Assembly (NCBI GenBank): GCA_947367725.1
Contig: CANBFZ010000017.1
Location: forward strand, 1-13,012
Length of the DNA: 13,012 nucleotides
Origin: an uncultured Eubacterium sp.
GTDB taxonomy: Bacteria; Bacillota; Clostridia; Peptostreptococcales; Anaerovoracaceae
Reading direction: 5' to 3'
Below the pieces are notes generated by a model, which saw only the letters and a list, made by a program, of their open reading frames with translations, was not told the DNA's origin and searched no databases. The first letter of the stretch is position 1. The number at the start of each line of letters is the position of its first letter. The position numbers were made by a program, and so were the translations under genes. Shown here piece by piece: positions 11,990-13,012 of this stretch.

Positions 11990-13012
11990 ATGAGCAATGA
12001 GAAACGATTATTTGAATTAATTGGAACGATAGAGAGCCTCGACGAACAGGCTATGGCAGAGGCAAAAGCGCGGCAGGACTATCTGGCAAAACCGCCGGGA
12101 AGCTTGGGTAAACTGGAAGATATTTCGATAAAAATTGCAGGCATTACTGGCAAGGCAGTAGGAAACGAGGTAACCAAGCAATGCGTTGCAATCATGTCTT
12201 CGGACAACGGCGTTGTGGTAGAAGGCGTCGCTTCTGCGCCACAGTCTGTCACCTTGTCCCAGACCATCAATTTTACGAGAAGATACACTGGCGTCAGCTC
12301 CATGGCAAAATATTTCGGCATTGACCTGCTGGTGACAGATGTAGGCGTTGCCATGGAAATTCCGCAAGAACTTTATACCGACTCCATGTTGACTGAAGAT
12401 GGCAGGATCCCGGTCAAAATCGTAAATAGACGAATTGCAAACGGCACGCGCAATTTGGCGAAAGAAGCTGCCATGACCAGAGACGAGGCTGTCAGCGCGA
12501 TGCTCATTGGCATTGAAGCAGCAGAAGCCGCCAAAAAAGCCGGCATTCAGCTTTTAGGGGTAGGCGAAATGGGCATTGGAAATACCACCACCAGCTCTGC
12601 GGTGCTCAGTGCGCTGACCGGTGCGCCGGCAAAGGATGTTGTTGGCAGAGGCGGCGGTCTCAATGATGAAGGTCTTGCGAAAAAGTTAAAAATTGTAGAT
12701 GATGCGGTCAACAGCTGGTGTATGACAGATCCAATTGAAAAACTGGCAAAAGTGGGCGGATATGATATCTGCGCCATGGTGGGTGCATTCCTGGGGGCTG
12801 CGATCTATCGGATTCCAGTGGTAATTGATGGCTTTATTTCTGTGGTAGCCGCCTGCGTAGCCAAAGAACTGAACCCGCGGGTAGTGGACTATATGTTTGC
12901 TTCTCACAAATCCTACGAAATCGGCTATGTCATTGCTATGGATAGATTGGGATTGACACCGATGTTTGACCTGGGTATGCGCCTTGGTGAAGGCAGCGGA
13001 TGTCCCATTGCC
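11990..13012 (+). CDS. cobT: Nicotinate-nucleotide-dimethylbenzimidazole phosphoribosyltransferase (partial 3')
   Basis: CobT makes alpha-ribazole 5'-phosphate from nicotinate mononucleotide and a lower-ligand base, for assembling the nucleotide loop of cobalamin or related cobamides. The frame is open through the window edge: 341 codons, lacking only a short C-terminal end (family about 350). Motifs: KPPGSLGKLE (34-43), SSDNGVVVEGVASAPQSVT (70-88), GEMGIGNTT (192-200), the GRGGGLNDEGLAKK block, and LGEGSG near the right edge, where E334 corresponds to the catalytic base (Glu317 in the Salmonella enzyme). The ADHGV of proteobacterial CobT is SDNGV here, as in clostridial relatives from memory. 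AAGAGG sits about 8 bases before the ATG. Other cobalamin genes may follow beyond the edge; none lies upstream. Confidence 0.95.
   Translation, partial: MSNEKRLFELIGTIESLDEQAMAEAKARQDYLAKPPGSLGKLEDISIKIAGITGKAVGNEVTKQCVAIMSSDNGVVVEGVASAPQSVTLSQTINFTRRYTGVSSMAKYFGIDLLVTDVGVAMEIPQELYTDSMLTEDGRIPVKIVNRRIANGTRNLAKEAAMTRDEAVSAMLIGIEAAEAAKKAGIQLLGVGEMGIGNTTTSSAVLSALTGAPAKDVVGRGGGLNDEGLAKKLKIVDDAVNSWCMTDPIEKLAKVGGYDICAMVGAFLGAAIYRIPVVIDGFISVVAACVAKELNPRVVDYMFASHKSYEIGYVIAMDRLGLTPMFDLGMRLGEGSGCPIA

Noticed and set aside
1..13012. CRISPR arrays, insertion sequences, phage or toxin-antitoxin genes
   Set aside because: No regularly spaced repeats, transposase motifs, terminal inverted repeats or recognisable toxin/antitoxin proteins were seen on either strand.

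Overview
The window looks like a piece of an anaerobic, low-to-mid GC Gram-positive chromosome, most likely a Clostridia member (Bacillota). Pointers are the short OadA/5S-type carboxyltransferase end, a butyrate-kinase-family gene, a class B sortase, a clostridial-type CobT, strong AGGAGG ribosome sites and many intrinsic terminators. No rRNA, tRNA, CRISPR array, insertion sequence or phage gene is visible. The organism cannot be named from this sequence.

Layout. (1) Positions 1-4129 are on the plus strand: the 3' end of a biotin-dependent carboxyltransferase/oxaloacetate decarboxylase alpha subunit, a PLP aminotransferase, a strong terminator, an Lrp/AsnC regulator, another terminator, then a two-gene unit of endonuclease IV (nfo) and a divergent butyrate-kinase-family protein (buk). 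nfo is driven by a perfect-consensus promoter placed so close to the start codon that the mRNA may be leaderless. (2) Positions 4316-5380 are on the minus strand: an AT-richer MarR regulator plus GNAT acetyltransferase operon. Its consensus promoter is threaded through two near-palindromic operators, and beside it lies a possible decayed helix-turn-helix/excisionase reading frame. This block looks like an acquired self-regulated module. (3) Positions 5588-7513, minus strand: a 4-TM CmpB-like membrane protein followed by an unusual phosphohexomutase. (4) Positions 7608-9353, plus strand: a class B sortase with its own promoter and terminator, then a DDAH-family guanidino hydrolase. (5) Positions 9490-11752, minus strand: an EamA/DMT transporter, then an HD-domain hydrolase and a purine-type phosphoribosyltransferase pair. 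(6) Position 11990 to the window end, plus strand: cobT, cut by the window edge.

Most of this is ordinary housekeeping and fermentative metabolism in short operons of one or two genes. The least ordinary parts are the MarR operator/promoter architecture with its possible mobile-element remnant, the nfo promoter/start arrangement and the nfo-buk coupling with an atypical kinase. I did not find convincing evidence of a wholly new multi-gene system.
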